Positions 23,991-32,885 of a stretch of DNA of 64,000 nucleotides are shown here, piece after piece. Every line of letters starts with the position of its first letter. Position 1 is the first letter of the stretch. This stretch comes from Bacillota bacterium (lineage in GTDB: Bacteria; Bacillota; Clostridia; Christensenellales; CAG-138), in assembly GCA_023455425.1 (NCBI GenBank), contig JAEYCM010000001.1:62001-126000 (forward strand), read 5' to 3'. The notes under the pieces were generated by a model. It saw only the letters and a program-made list of their open reading frames with translations, ran no database searches and was not told the origin of the DNA. Position numbers and translations under genes: made by a program.

Positions 23991-24177
23991 CCTCGCCCTC
24001 CACCACCTCTTGGATCGTGAGCGTCCTGACGCTGTTGCCGGGGACGATGACCATGACGCCGTTCGACTCGCCCAGCAGGCGGCACAGTAGCCTGTCCCAC
24101 AGGGGCAGCTTGCGGCACCGCACGATGCCGGGGCCTTTCGCGTTTTTGTCAAGGCTGATCTTCAATCTGTGCTGCAT
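23983..24177 (-). CDS. Small phage protein of unknown function (64 aa)
   Basis: A short basic protein beginning MQHRLKISLDKNAKGPGIVRCRK and ending in an acidic GEDD tail, with a probable beta structure (MVIVPGNSVRTLTIQEV). Its 3' end overlaps the helicase start, so the two are coupled. The ATG at 24177 follows AAGAGGTG. A hairpin of GAGGGC and GCCCTC with a 12-nt loop lies upstream at about 24196-24219. Function unknown. Confidence 0.65.
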   Translation of the reverse strand: MQHRLKISLDKNAKGPGIVRCRKLPLWDRLLCRLLGESNGVMVIVPGNSVRTLTIQEVVEGEDD

Positions 24178-24258
24178 ATACTTTTCACCTCTTCCCGAGG
24201 GCTGTGTTTTTGCGGCCCTCACTGTTAGGTCACGGGAAAAGTGAAATATGAGGTTTTT

Positions 24259-24648
24259 TCAAATATGTTTTTTGAGTTTCTTGTAGACGGTTTGCAGACG
24301 GTGCGAAATGGCCGATTGATCGACACCTTCGCGAACAGCGCAATCATTTACAGACACGCCCTCAAAATAGATCGCTTTCACAAGCTCCTGCTGTTTCGGC
24401 TTGAGCCGAGCAATGGCTGCATGCAGCTTTTCCTCATTGCTTTTATCCGCAAAGAGTGAGGCAAGCTCGTGATCCTCCTGTGCAAAAAGCTCGCCCTCAT
24501 AATCCATTGCATTCAGAGAAGCATGCCGCCGGGTTTCGGTTTGGTTGTTGTTGTACTCTTGGCGATTAAGGTCAAGGAGGACGTTGCCCCATTTTTCGTC
24601 TATCTCAATGTCCATGGCTTCGTTTACAAATTTGTAACTGATCTTCAC
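24259..24648 (-). CDS. Sigma-70-like factor (region 4 helix-turn-helix)
   Basis: The 129-residue protein has a C-terminal sigma region 4 helix-turn-helix: LKPKQQELVKAIYFEGVSVNDCAVREGVDQSAISHRLQTVYKKLKK. The N-terminal part could be a shortened region 2. Similar small sigma-like proteins control early gene modules in clostridial phages and conjugative elements. The start is GTG 24648. Its AAAGGAG site is buried in a small hairpin (24654-24667), which suggests control of translation. The gene is AT-richer than the helicase downstream. It is a candidate for recognising the unusual promoter-like elements further down, but there is no direct evidence. Confidence 0.75.
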   Translation of the reverse strand: MKISYKFVNEAMDIEIDEKWGNVLLDLNRQEYNNNQTETRRHASLNAMDYEGELFAQEDHELASLFADKSNEEKLHAAIARLKPKQQELVKAIYFEGVSVNDCAVREGVDQSAISHRLQTVYKKLKKHI

Positions 24649-24653
24649 TTTCT

Positions 24654-24667
24654 GCTCCTTTCGGAGC
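24654..24667 (-). promoter_or_regulatory. Hairpin with GAAA tetraloop covering the sigma-gene ribosome site
   Basis: On the minus strand GCTCC, loop GAAA, GGAGC; the second arm is the ribosome-binding site of the sigma-like gene, whose GTG starts 6 nt later. An alternative larger stem CTGCTC/GAGCAG is also possible. Confidence 0.6.
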
Positions 24668-24683
24668 CGAACGAGCAGTTACA

Positions 24684-24729
24684 AAAAACGAGCCAAACGC
24701 ATAGCTATGTAGCTACTCGTCAGGCTCGT
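24684..24729 (-). terminator. Probable terminator after the zinc-ribbon gene
   Basis: On the minus strand ACGAGCC and GGCTCGT enclose a 32-nt loop, itself able to pair, and are followed by six T. It ends the 24786-24998 gene just before the sigma-like gene. Confidence 0.55.
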
Positions 24730-24785
24730 ACGTCGTGTTTAATTCCTGCCTTTTTGGCGGATGCGTCGTGCTCTGTACTAAGTCA

Positions 24786-24998
24786 TCATGATACTTGATT
24801 AAGTTTTTTGAGTCCCAGTAACGCTTTACAGTTCCAGCATTTCATGTAATAGTCGGCTTTCCAGGTCGCGGTTTGGGTTATCTCATACACCTCTGTGTCA
24901 ACCTCACCGGCCGCATCTGCCACCCGCCTACCACATTTCGGACAGTTGATACGCTTGTATTTTCTTTTCTCTACTAAATGCAGGTCAGGGCGCTCCAT
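24786..24998 (-). CDS. Small zinc-ribbon protein (70 aa)
   Basis: A typical two-knuckle zinc ribbon: INCPKCGRRVADAA near the N-terminus and MKCWNCKALLGLKK near the C-terminus, with a 30-residue beta-hairpin-like insert between. Such small proteins often open phage early operons or sit near regulators, and may bind nucleic acid or protein. ATG 24998 follows TGAGGAGG. It is the most upstream leftward gene of the phage module seen here. Confidence 0.75.
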   Translation of the reverse strand: MERPDLHLVEKRKYKRINCPKCGRRVADAAGEVDTEVYEITQTATWKADYYMKCWNCKALLGLKKLNQVS

Positions 24999-25093
24999 AT
25001 AACCTCCTCAAAATAATCCTGTCCGTCATTCCGATTTAAGCCTCCCTTGAATATGTAAATTTCACAGTTCATATCATAACAAATCCCATGCAC

Positions 25094-25134
25094 AAAAAAA
25101 GCGGCGGCAAAAGATGGGCTTATAACCGTCGCTT
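25094..25134 (-). terminator. Terminator-like imperfect hairpin at the element boundary
   Basis: On the minus strand AAGCGACGG and CCGCCGCTT pair with one mismatch and are followed by seven T. It lies in the 280-bp gap between the zinc-ribbon gene and the WYL gene and would stop leftward read-through into the phage module. Confidence 0.5.
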
Positions 25135-25284
25135 AACTAATATGTATAGATTATCACCGTTCTAAGTTATCGATCGTTCCCGTGCTTTACGGCTGATAGA
25201 AGACCTTTTTTTGTTACCTGGAATACTTGCTTCAGAATTAGTGAACCATCTTCAATAATCTGATTACTTTTAGGAGAAATGGAT

Positions 25285-26295
25285 ATGCCTTTCGTCGGCG
25301 GAAAAAAAGCGCTCCCGCTTTGCATACTTCAAATACTAAAAGACTACTCCGATTCCGACCATCCTTTGACTTATAAGGATATTATAAGAAAGCTAGAGCA
25401 GGGTTACGGTGTTGAAGCTACTAGGAATGCAATTGGTCCAAACATATCGTTGTTATGCGAAATGGGCTATGATATCAGCACATATGAGGAGAATGGTAAA
25501 GGCGCTTATCTTGCGTCGCGCGAATTTGACGATATGGAACTGCGGGTATTGATCGACAGCGTTCTGATATCAAAATACATCCCCGCCAGCAATGCCAAGC
25601 ATCTGGTTGAAAAACTGGAGGCACTATCAAACATACAGTTCAGAGGCCGAATGAAGCACCTTTATACTTTCCACGAAGGAAGGCACCAACGTAACCGGGA
25701 GTTCTTTTTCAGTTTGTCGGTCATAGATGAAGCAATTGCCTTATCACGGCAGGTCGCATTCTTTTATAACCAAATGTCAACTGATAAGACCCTTGCCCCG
25801 GTAAGAAAAGCAAAGGATGTGGTGCATCCGTATGCTATTGTTTGCGCTAATGGACAGTATTATCTGATCGCGAGTTTTCGCAACTATGATCACCTCATAC
25901 ATTACCGGCTGGACAGGATAACACAAATCGAAATGCGGGATAAACCGGCAAGGAAGATCACAGAAATTCCCGGTTGCGAAAACGGGCTTAATATCGCCCA
26001 ATATGCTGCCGAACACAACCTCATGTTTGGCGGTAAAACAGAGCAGATTGTTCTAAAGATGAGCAAACGGTTAGCCGGAGTTGTCATAGACGCCTTCGGG
26101 TACGATGTCAGAATTAGGGACCTGGATAGCGATTATATGGAAGTTCAGCTAAAAGCCGCAATCGAAGGTGTGCGGTTCTTTGCGCTACAATACGGCCCGA
26201 ATTGTGAGGTGCTGGAACCTCATGAATTACGCGAACTGGTGAAGGCAGATATTGCAGAAATGGCGCGGAAATATGAAATAAGTATGCCTATCTGA
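25285..26295 (+). CDS. WYL-domain transcriptional regulator
   Basis: The 336-residue protein has an N-terminal winged helix (LCILQILKDYSDSDHPLTYKDIIRKLEQGYGVEATRNAIGPNISLLCEMGYDI), a middle extension and a WYL domain with VHPYAIVCANGQYYLIASFRNYDHLIHYRLDRITQIE. WYL regulators sense nucleic acid or nucleotide signals and control phage defence, DNA damage and mobile-element genes. ATG 25285 is preferred over ATG 25279, because AGGAGA lies 7 nt before the former and 1 nt before the latter. It is the only rightward gene here and is AT-richer than the phage core. It probably marks the right end of the element, as regulator or part of the flank. Confidence 0.85.
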   Translation: MPFVGGKKALPLCILQILKDYSDSDHPLTYKDIIRKLEQGYGVEATRNAIGPNISLLCEMGYDISTYEENGKGAYLASREFDDMELRVLIDSVLISKYIPASNAKHLVEKLEALSNIQFRGRMKHLYTFHEGRHQRNREFFFSLSVIDEAIALSRQVAFFYNQMSTDKTLAPVRKAKDVVHPYAIVCANGQYYLIASFRNYDHLIHYRLDRITQIEMRDKPARKITEIPGCENGLNIAQYAAEHNLMFGGKTEQIVLKMSKRLAGVVIDAFGYDVRIRDLDSDYMEVQLKAAIEGVRFFALQYGPNCEVLEPHELRELVKADIAEMARKYEISMPI

Positions 26296-26386
26296 GGGAT
26301 AAAAAGCGGATGCGCCTCGTCCGTTTCCTCCTGCAGGATGCGCATGAGATAGAGGAGCCGCAACCTGGTTTTTTCTGTAAACTCAT
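26290..26386 (-). pseudogene. Remnant of a second WYL regulator (N-terminus only)
   Basis: One minus-strand frame reads YEFTEKTRLRLLYLMRILQ then EETDEAHPLFIPQIGI, the typical start of a WYL-regulator helix-turn-helix. The likely start ATG (26384-26386), which has a GGAGG site, is out of frame with it by two bases. Past the remnant the frame runs into the antisense of the intact WYL gene. So this is a frameshifted, truncated copy of a different WYL regulator, convergent with the intact one. Confidence 0.65.
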
Positions 26387-26761
26387 ATCCCTGCTTTCCT
26401 CCGGCATATCTTTCACCATAGCGTTCCGTCTAAATATTGGATGAGCCGCGATAATATTATGAGGAATGGCGACGACATTCATATTTTGTTAATACTCTGA
26501 ATATGAAACGTAGCCGTCCCAATATGTGATTGTAAAATATTAAAGCACAAGGGGCACATGATTATAAATTCGTCGCTGATGGCGAACAGCAGTTCTTAGA
26601 ATATAATAAAAAACGGACGCATGAGCACATCCGTTTTTGCATTTTAAGCTATTCTCTAAGCATCTTTATATATCGTCTTAAAGTAAGAAAATATTTCCTC
26701 AGGTTGAGCTACATTGCTTTAAGTCCCTACCTTTTACCTAAACGATTGACATCCGGCAGGA
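26387..26761. other. Non-coding boundary stretch
   Basis: AT-rich sequence with no convincing gene on either strand. It holds the bidirectional terminator at 26609-26639 and separates the WYL genes from the GH5 lipoprotein. I see no integrase, no tRNA and no clear attachment repeat. Confidence 0.6.
26609..26639. terminator. Bidirectional rho-independent terminator
   Basis: AAAAACGGA and TCCGTTTTT pair around a 13-nt loop, with A and T runs on both outer sides, so it can act in either direction. It lies past the end of the GH5 lipoprotein gene. Confidence 0.75.
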
Positions 26762-28492
26762 TTATTGCGTCCTATGCATCAGTATGTCGATCAACTCAGG
26801 AAATTCTTTTTCAAATGTGTACGGATTGTACAGGCAGAAAGAAGGCGAATTTTCTACCGCTTCGCCCCAGCCCCCGGCATACCACATAATCGGCATGCCC
26901 AGTTCGTTCGCCCGTGCAACGGCTTTTCGTGTAAAGTCAACACGCTCCTCATATGAAAATTCATCTGCACTTGAGCCAAACTCCGTAAATACCACTGGAA
27001 CACCGTTGGCTATCAGATATTTCTCAATGGACGGAAACGGGTCGCCGCCGCCAACAGATGTATCATCTCCCAAGTAATAGTTGATGCAAACGATCACATG
27101 CGAGGCGGGATCGCTCGGGAGCTGAAATTTGCTTAAATATCTTTCAACACCTCTATGCATAAACGGAGGGACAAACAAAAAACGGCTTTCATTGTTCCCG
27201 CCCGTAGCGCGCACGGAATCCACAAAGATCTGATTGAGCCTGTTGAGGTTATCGCCGACGTTTCCTAAATCCGCCCATCCGTGACCGCCGGGATCGCCGA
27301 CCGCACCCAATGCCTCCATGGTAGAATCCGGCGCATTCGGCTCGTTCATGGATTCAAATATCAAATGCTCGTCATACTCTTTGAAATACTCCGCAATTTG
27401 CCTCCAGACGGAAGCGAAGCGCTGCTCCACTTTAGGATCGCCGTCGAGCGTAAGCCAGCCCTGCGTGAACGGCAACGCGGCAACTTCCGCCTCCGACATG
27501 CCGCCGGTAAACAAGGGGTGGAAGCTGGTGCACATATCCCAGGCAACGTTAATGGAGCAGTAAAGGTCGTTCTCCAGCGCCAGGTCTATGGTTTGCGCTA
27601 CTTTCTCCAGCCACGCTTTATCGATCTCGTAGGTTTCGTCATTGGTTTGGTTGCTCCAGGTAACATGGAAGCGGATCGAGTTGAAACCCTCCGATTTAAG
27701 AAATTTGAACCATTCGGCGGTCGGCTCTGGCATACACTCGAGCAAACCGTCATGCGAGTAATAATCCGCTTTGCTCGGGCCTTCCACTTGAAGCAGCGTG
27801 ACATCCGCCCGAAAGTTCCCTTGCTTTAATGTGTCGGCATCCAGCAGGTCGGGAAGCGAACCATTGCTAAGTCCCGTGAACAGCCACGCGGAACCCTTAT
27901 CGTAGCGCGTGCTGTCCAGCGCAACAGCTTCAAAGGTACCGTTCGACTCCGTAAGGTAAATGGTTTGCCCGGGTAATTCTATGCGGGCGTTTTCCACTTT
28001 GATCGTCATCGGTATGTCCTGCCACGCTCTAACGCCGCCTGACAAGTCAAAGTGATTGTAGCGCAAGCCGTCCGGTATATCCGGAAGCTCTTCCAGGCTA
28101 AACGAGACAGGCACGCTCTCGCCGAGGGATAATTTGGACGACCAATTGTATCCATGATCTCCATCCAAGATATTAAGTCCAAAGTCAAAAACAACCGGCA
28201 TGGAAGGATAGGGATCATAGCGGAGCGTAAAGTCAAACATACCCAGCCCGATGTATGCGTAACCGGGGCCGAGCTCTTTGAGGAGTTCCTGTGCCGTCAT
28301 ATCGCGGAATTCGCCTTTGTATGCCGCCATCGGTTCCGGCGCGGGCGTCGGCGTAGGAGGCGAAGCGGGGGGCGTTGTTTTTGCGACTGCAGCCGACGGC
28401 GTTGCAGCTGGGGGCACCGTGTTGCACCCGGCAAACATGAACACCAGCATGACCGATAGTACAAGATTAAACCACTGTTTTTTCACAAGCAC
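26762..28492 (-). CDS. GH5-family glycoside hydrolase lipoprotein (cellulase-like)
   Basis: The 576-residue protein has a lipoprotein signal (lipobox FAGC, Cys23), a Pro/Thr-rich linker, a beta-sandwich-like region, then a (beta/alpha)8 GH5 domain from about residue 215. Catalytic residues are visible: acid/base Glu in FESMNEPN and nucleophile Glu in VVFTEFGSS; NYYLGDD holds the conserved tyrosine and histidine-like position. It should act on the cell surface on beta-linked glucans or mannans. It lies after the beta-helix lipoprotein gene with a 62-bp gap, likely in one unit. Substrate cannot be told from sequence alone. Confidence 0.88.
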   Translation of the reverse strand: MLVKKQWFNLVLSVMLVFMFAGCNTVPPAATPSAAVAKTTPPASPPTPTPAPEPMAAYKGEFRDMTAQELLKELGPGYAYIGLGMFDFTLRYDPYPSMPVVFDFGLNILDGDHGYNWSSKLSLGESVPVSFSLEELPDIPDGLRYNHFDLSGGVRAWQDIPMTIKVENARIELPGQTIYLTESNGTFEAVALDSTRYDKGSAWLFTGLSNGSLPDLLDADTLKQGNFRADVTLLQVEGPSKADYYSHDGLLECMPEPTAEWFKFLKSEGFNSIRFHVTWSNQTNDETYEIDKAWLEKVAQTIDLALENDLYCSINVAWDMCTSFHPLFTGGMSEAEVAALPFTQGWLTLDGDPKVEQRFASVWRQIAEYFKEYDEHLIFESMNEPNAPDSTMEALGAVGDPGGHGWADLGNVGDNLNRLNQIFVDSVRATGGNNESRFLFVPPFMHRGVERYLSKFQLPSDPASHVIVCINYYLGDDTSVGGGDPFPSIEKYLIANGVPVVFTEFGSSADEFSYEERVDFTRKAVARANELGMPIMWYAGGWGEAVENSPSFCLYNPYTFEKEFPELIDILMHRTQ

Positions 28493-28554
28493 ATGCTCCT
28501 CTCGGAAAATACATGGACATCCGCCTTGGCAAAAAGAACGTCACAGACTTGACC

Positions 28555-30918
28555 TTACCAATCCTTGTTTTCCCAATGATAGCGCGACAGGGTCGTTACC
28601 TTACCCGTTTCGTCGCCGAGAATGTTGAGGATTCCTTCCCGCGCATTGGCGGAGGCGTAATAGAAGGAGGATTCATGCCAAAGGAAAGGAGCGCCGCCGA
28701 GCTGAATGTACTGATTTCCGCTGAATTTTGGCATATACTCCGACGCGTAGGTTTTCATGTAAATCAAGGCCGTCCTAGCGGCGAAAAACACATTGTTGCG
28801 CACCACCACGGTGCCGTCCTGCATGTTCGGGCCGCCGTCCATAGCGAAGGCAGGCGCGTAGTTATCCGTATCAACCCAATCGCAAAGACCGCTGTAGAGC
28901 ACATAATTGTCCTCATAGACACAGTTTTTGAACTGGTGGTTCGGATCTGCTTCCTCATCCCAGTTGAATAAATATAGCCCCGTTGAGCAGTGGTACAGCA
29001 AATTGCCCGAAAACGTATTGTCCGTAATATTCCGGACCTCGCTTGTATCCCTTCGAAAGGTTTCCAGACCGGTTCCTTCCGCATAGATTTCGTGGATATA
29101 GTTGTTCCTAACAGCGTTACCACACGAATTGCCCGGCACCGCGCCGCCCAGTCGCTGAAATCCCGCCATATATCCGGTCTGCCTGTCGAGCGAATAGGAT
29201 GCGACCGCACCGCCGCACCAGGATACTTCGCAGTTTTGCACGACCGTTCCGTCATTTTCCGGGCCGGTGCATATTGCCGTGCCGCCGGTGTATCCGACAT
29301 GAAGGTTGTCAAGCACGGCGCCGGCCGCCAAGCCGTCAAAAATTGAATGAGGCGTTAAAAACTCAATGGATTGATACAGCTCGCCGGGATTTCCCGCGTC
29401 ACAGCGCAGGTATAGCGGGCCAACGGCGCTGAGCGAGTAGTTGGTTTCCGCGCTCCATCCGTTCAGGTAAACGGGGAGCGTACCGGGCAGGGTGCTGCTT
29501 GCCTCCGAGAAAAAGGTCAAATCCTCTAAAAGCTGCTCTTTCGGGTCAAACTTGGGGCTGGTCATTTGCCTTTCGGAGGCGCCATCCTCCCAACCGCCCA
29601 CGGTACGTCCGATATAGACCACAAACTCTGCGCCGTTCCAAAAGGCCATCACTTTTTTCGCAGCCTGTTCTTCATTGAGAACAACTGCGCCGCAGTCCAG
29701 CATATCCTTTTCGTACACCCAGATTTTTGCGCTATCCTCGCCCTGATCATATAGCTTCCATTTGTCCGCGCCGCTGCCATTTTCGGGCGAGGCATAGAGC
29801 TTCGGCTTCCGCCCCTGCCCGTAGGCAGAGTAAGTAATGCCCGGGCGGCTCGTAATCATGGCGGTACGCCAAGTTCCGCCGCGCTCAAAGAATACGGCGT
29901 CGCCCTCCTTTAGATCGGCTTTGTTTACTTTATCGATCGTCGCCCATGCCGTTTGGGGTGTCAATCCGTCGTTTTCATCGCTGCCGTTGTTGGAAACATA
30001 GTAGGCACATCCTGAGTACGTTTCGCCCGGTATAAAGACGTCGCCCTTTACGATGCCGGTTTCGCTTTCCAGAATGCGCAAGCGGCGATCTCCGGCCGCC
30101 TCTAAAGCGGCATCGGCGGTCTTTAGCGCCTCGAGTGATTCCGGCAAAAGCCTTGCAACAGACTCGTCGCTCTCGTAAAGGCGCACCACGGAAACCGCGC
30201 TTTCCCGGTATGTCATTCGTTCGTCGCACCTCAGGTCCATTTCGGAATTCTGTTCCATGAGCTGCATCCCGCTGACCTGGGAATACCGGCTGATGACATA
30301 CATGAGCGCGGCATACAGGTAATTCAGATCTTCATCCGGACCGCGCTGCTTGGTGATAGACTCACAGCGATTTTCCCAAGTTGTTTGGAACAGGGGATAT
30401 TCGCGCTGTGCGCTTCCCCACATATCTTCGCCGTCCCATTCGGTATTGCCGGAATAAAACGCAAACGGTATGCTAAACTGCGTACAGCCGACCAACTCTG
30501 CCGCATATAGAATCAGCATAGCGCCATAGTCCCGGTAAACAAGATTGGAATCCGAAGCTTTCGCCGTAAGCGCCGCCCATTCGCCCAGAACTGCGCTTTG
30601 ATAGACCGAAATCATCGCGGTGAGCATATCGGCCATTTCTTTTTCGGTAACAGGATCATCCGGATTTTTTGCGGCATCACTTACAATAAATCCATACCAT
30701 GCCGCCCGGTCGTACTCGCTTTCCGGCGGCTGGTCATCCGGCATCAGAGCATGCGCGGATACCGGGCTGGATGACGGACCGGGCATTTCGGCAACCGCTG
30801 AGGCGGATGAAAAATCAGACCCGGTTCTCTCCGGCAGAGCGGCGTCTTTTGTTCCGCAAGCGGTTATCTGAAACAATAAAAGCAATACCGCCAGCAGAAT
30901 GACAAGCAAACGCTTCAT
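28555..30918 (-). CDS. Beta-helix (pectate lyase-like) surface lipoprotein
   Basis: A 787-residue lipoprotein (lipobox ITAC, Cys21). Residues about 65-290 look helical and weakly resemble S-layer-homology repeats (EYDRAAWYGFIVSDAAKNPDDPVTEKEMADML). From about 305 (YYVSNNGSDENDGLTPQTAWATIDKVN) a right-handed parallel beta-helix begins, with repeated N-N-x-I/V rungs (VRNNYIHEIYAEG, ITDNTFSGNLLYHCSTGLYLF, VVVRNNVFFAA). The opening motif is common to polysaccharide lyases and the DUF1565-type beta-helix proteins. It likely works with the GH5 lipoprotein on extracellular polysaccharide. Whether it is a lyase, hydrolase or only binds sugar is not known. Confidence 0.82.
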   Translation of the reverse strand: MKRLLVILLAVLLLLFQITACGTKDAALPERTGSDFSSASAVAEMPGPSSSPVSAHALMPDDQPPESEYDRAAWYGFIVSDAAKNPDDPVTEKEMADMLTAMISVYQSAVLGEWAALTAKASDSNLVYRDYGAMLILYAAELVGCTQFSIPFAFYSGNTEWDGEDMWGSAQREYPLFQTTWENRCESITKQRGPDEDLNYLYAALMYVISRYSQVSGMQLMEQNSEMDLRCDERMTYRESAVSVVRLYESDESVARLLPESLEALKTADAALEAAGDRRLRILESETGIVKGDVFIPGETYSGCAYYVSNNGSDENDGLTPQTAWATIDKVNKADLKEGDAVFFERGGTWRTAMITSRPGITYSAYGQGRKPKLYASPENGSGADKWKLYDQGEDSAKIWVYEKDMLDCGAVVLNEEQAAKKVMAFWNGAEFVVYIGRTVGGWEDGASERQMTSPKFDPKEQLLEDLTFFSEASSTLPGTLPVYLNGWSAETNYSLSAVGPLYLRCDAGNPGELYQSIEFLTPHSIFDGLAAGAVLDNLHVGYTGGTAICTGPENDGTVVQNCEVSWCGGAVASYSLDRQTGYMAGFQRLGGAVPGNSCGNAVRNNYIHEIYAEGTGLETFRRDTSEVRNITDNTFSGNLLYHCSTGLYLFNWDEEADPNHQFKNCVYEDNYVLYSGLCDWVDTDNYAPAFAMDGGPNMQDGTVVVRNNVFFAARTALIYMKTYASEYMPKFSGNQYIQLGGAPFLWHESSFYYASANAREGILNILGDETGKVTTLSRYHWENKDW

Positions 30919-31017
30919 ATTTCCTCCCAGAAATCCCTATGACTTATTGCCAAGTATAGCGTAATGAGATGAAAAAATGGTATGCAGGTTGCAGACTTTT
31001 ATAAAGAATGCGCTTGC

Positions 31018-32883
31018 TTATGAATGGTTGTCCCAATATAGAATTTGAAAAGGGGGATTCGGGAGTTGTCGCTCCACTTGTTCCCGCTGCGAATCGCCAA
31101 ACTGTGCCTCTTGCAGGTTTTTGCAATGCAGCAGCGGAGTAAAATCGGCTATTTGGGAATACTGCAATTCTACCCTGACCAGCATCGGCATACGAGTCAG
31201 CGGCTCCAGGCTTTCCAAAGATAAGTGGCTTAGATTTAAATATGTAAGGCGCAGAAGCTGCTCGGCGCCAGCAATATTACCGATATTGCTGCCCGCTAAA
31301 TCCAATCTTTCCAAATTCACAAGATTGGCAAGTTGTGTCATATTCACAGGCGCTGCGCTCGACATTTTCAGATATTGTAACGAGGATAAAGAGTGTATAG
31401 CCTCCAGCTGATCCGGGGTTGCGGCCTCCACTATCAAGGCCTTGAGCCATTTGAGCTGGCAAAGCGGTTCAAAATCAGCAAGCGGCACCGATCGCATTGA
31501 CAGCGTCTCCAAAGGAAGTCCGCTAAAGCATGTTGTGTCGTCTATGCGCGTGTCATCAATGAAAAGCTCCCCCAGCGATGCAAGCGAGCCCAACGCGTCC
31601 GCATTCTCTATTGGATTTTCCTGAAGATGCAGCGCGGTAAGGCCGGTACACTTCGCCAGAGCCGAAATATCGGAAATATGGTTGCCACACAAGCTCAACT
31701 GCCTGAGCGGAAGCTCCTTCAATATGGAGATATCCTCTATCTGCTGATAATCCAGTACCAGCGTCCGCAAATTGGGCAGCAGGGAAAGCTCGGATAAGTC
31801 CGTGATATTCCCGCGCACATCGGGAACGTTATTATACTTGGGGCTGCGGTGTGCGTCAGCATGCAAAAACCATTCTGTGAACGTCTCGTTTCGGCAAATA
31901 ATGATGCTCGTTACCTCGGAAAGCCTGGTGCGTGGAATTGGCTCAACCGCCGTTAGGCCCAGCTCCTGGCGCACGGCTTGCTCCAGCAAAGCGTTTTTGA
32001 ACCGAACGCCCTGTCCGTCTATCCAACAGAGGAGCATCGCGCAAAAAGCCAGCAATGCCGCCAGAACGACGGCTGACGCATAGACCAGCTTTTTGCGCTG
32101 TGCCAGCCGTAGGGCCCGGGTGAGACTTTTTAAACTCGGAAATCGTTTCTGAGGATCGAAGGCTGTACATTTATTGATCGTTTTTTTCAGCAAAGGCGAA
32201 GCCTTGCATTTCCTGCGCATGTCAAAGCTGCCTGTAAGCAGGAAGCGCAGCAGCACCCCCAGGCTATAAATATCCGCCCGTGCATCAGTCTGCCGGTATC
32301 CAAACTGCTCCGGAGGCGCGGTCGCCTCCGTTCCCATAAAAATGGTATCGCATTGCGCTTCCTCCTTGAATCGGCGCGCCGTACCAAGATCGATGAGCTT
32401 ACAACTGCCGTCCGGCGAAAGTATGACATTCTGCGGCTTGATATCGCGGTGAATAACGGGTGGATTTTGTGTGTGAAAAACCTGCAATGTTTCGCAAAGC
32501 GAGAGAATCAGCGCAATGCTATTTTTTTCGTCAAACGGCCCGTTTTGCTGGATATGATCATACAGACTGACGCCTTCCACATATGTGCGAAGCAAGTATT
32601 CCACGCCGTTCTCCACGAAGCAATCCATCGCATTTGGCAAATAGGGACAGCTGATTTGGCGGAGCAGCGCAAATTCATTTTTCAGCGAATCATCCCGCCC
32701 GGCCGGCTGCTTTTTCAGGATAATCCTTTCTCCATCCCGGGAGCGGAGCAGAAGCACCTCTCTGCCTTCCTTGCTCTTCAGGCAGGATTCTATCTCATAA
32801 CTGTCTTTAAGCACAAAGGGCAGTTCAATATGGCGAAGTATTTTTTGCCGATACTCCATTAAAAAGTCATCCGAAAGACCCAA
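31018..32883 (-). CDS. Transmembrane Ser/Thr kinase with extracellular leucine-rich repeats
   Basis: The 621-residue protein has a cytoplasmic Hanks-type kinase (residues 20-260), one membrane helix (266-288) and an extracellular LRR domain (about 350-605). Kinase residues visible are Lys57, HRDIKPQN (145-152), an unusual DLG in place of DFG (165-167), and the GTEATAPPEQFG activation segment. The LRR part shows 22-residue internalin-like units (LPNLRTLVLDYQQIEDISIL, LTALHLQENPIENADAL). It probably senses an extracellular ligand and phosphorylates internal targets. The TTG start at 32883 has GGGGGAGAG upstream; ATG 32859 is an alternative. It starts two bases after the stop of the XRE regulator gene, so the pair is co-translated. 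Confidence 0.88.
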   Translation of the reverse strand: MGLSDDFLMEYRQKILRHIELPFVLKDSYEIESCLKSKEGREVLLLRSRDGERIILKKQPAGRDDSLKNEFALLRQISCPYLPNAMDCFVENGVEYLLRTYVEGVSLYDHIQQNGPFDEKNSIALILSLCETLQVFHTQNPPVIHRDIKPQNVILSPDGSCKLIDLGTARRFKEEAQCDTIFMGTEATAPPEQFGYRQTDARADIYSLGVLLRFLLTGSFDMRRKCKASPLLKKTINKCTAFDPQKRFPSLKSLTRALRLAQRKKLVYASAVVLAALLAFCAMLLCWIDGQGVRFKNALLEQAVRQELGLTAVEPIPRTRLSEVTSIIICRNETFTEWFLHADAHRSPKYNNVPDVRGNITDLSELSLLPNLRTLVLDYQQIEDISILKELPLRQLSLCGNHISDISALAKCTGLTALHLQENPIENADALGSLASLGELFIDDTRIDDTTCFSGLPLETLSMRSVPLADFEPLCQLKWLKALIVEAATPDQLEAIHSLSSLQYLKMSSAAPVNMTQLANLVNLERLDLAGSNIGNIAGAEQLLRLTYLNLSHLSLESLEPLTRMPMLVRVELQYSQIADFTPLLHCKNLQEAQFGDSQREQVERQLPNPPFQILYWDNHS

Positions 32884-32885
32884 AT

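Noticed and set aside
26288..26482. A 64-codon minus-strand frame beside the WYL gene as a gene of its own
   Set aside because: A different frame in the same place shows clear similarity to WYL regulators, so the stretch is a frameshifted remnant.
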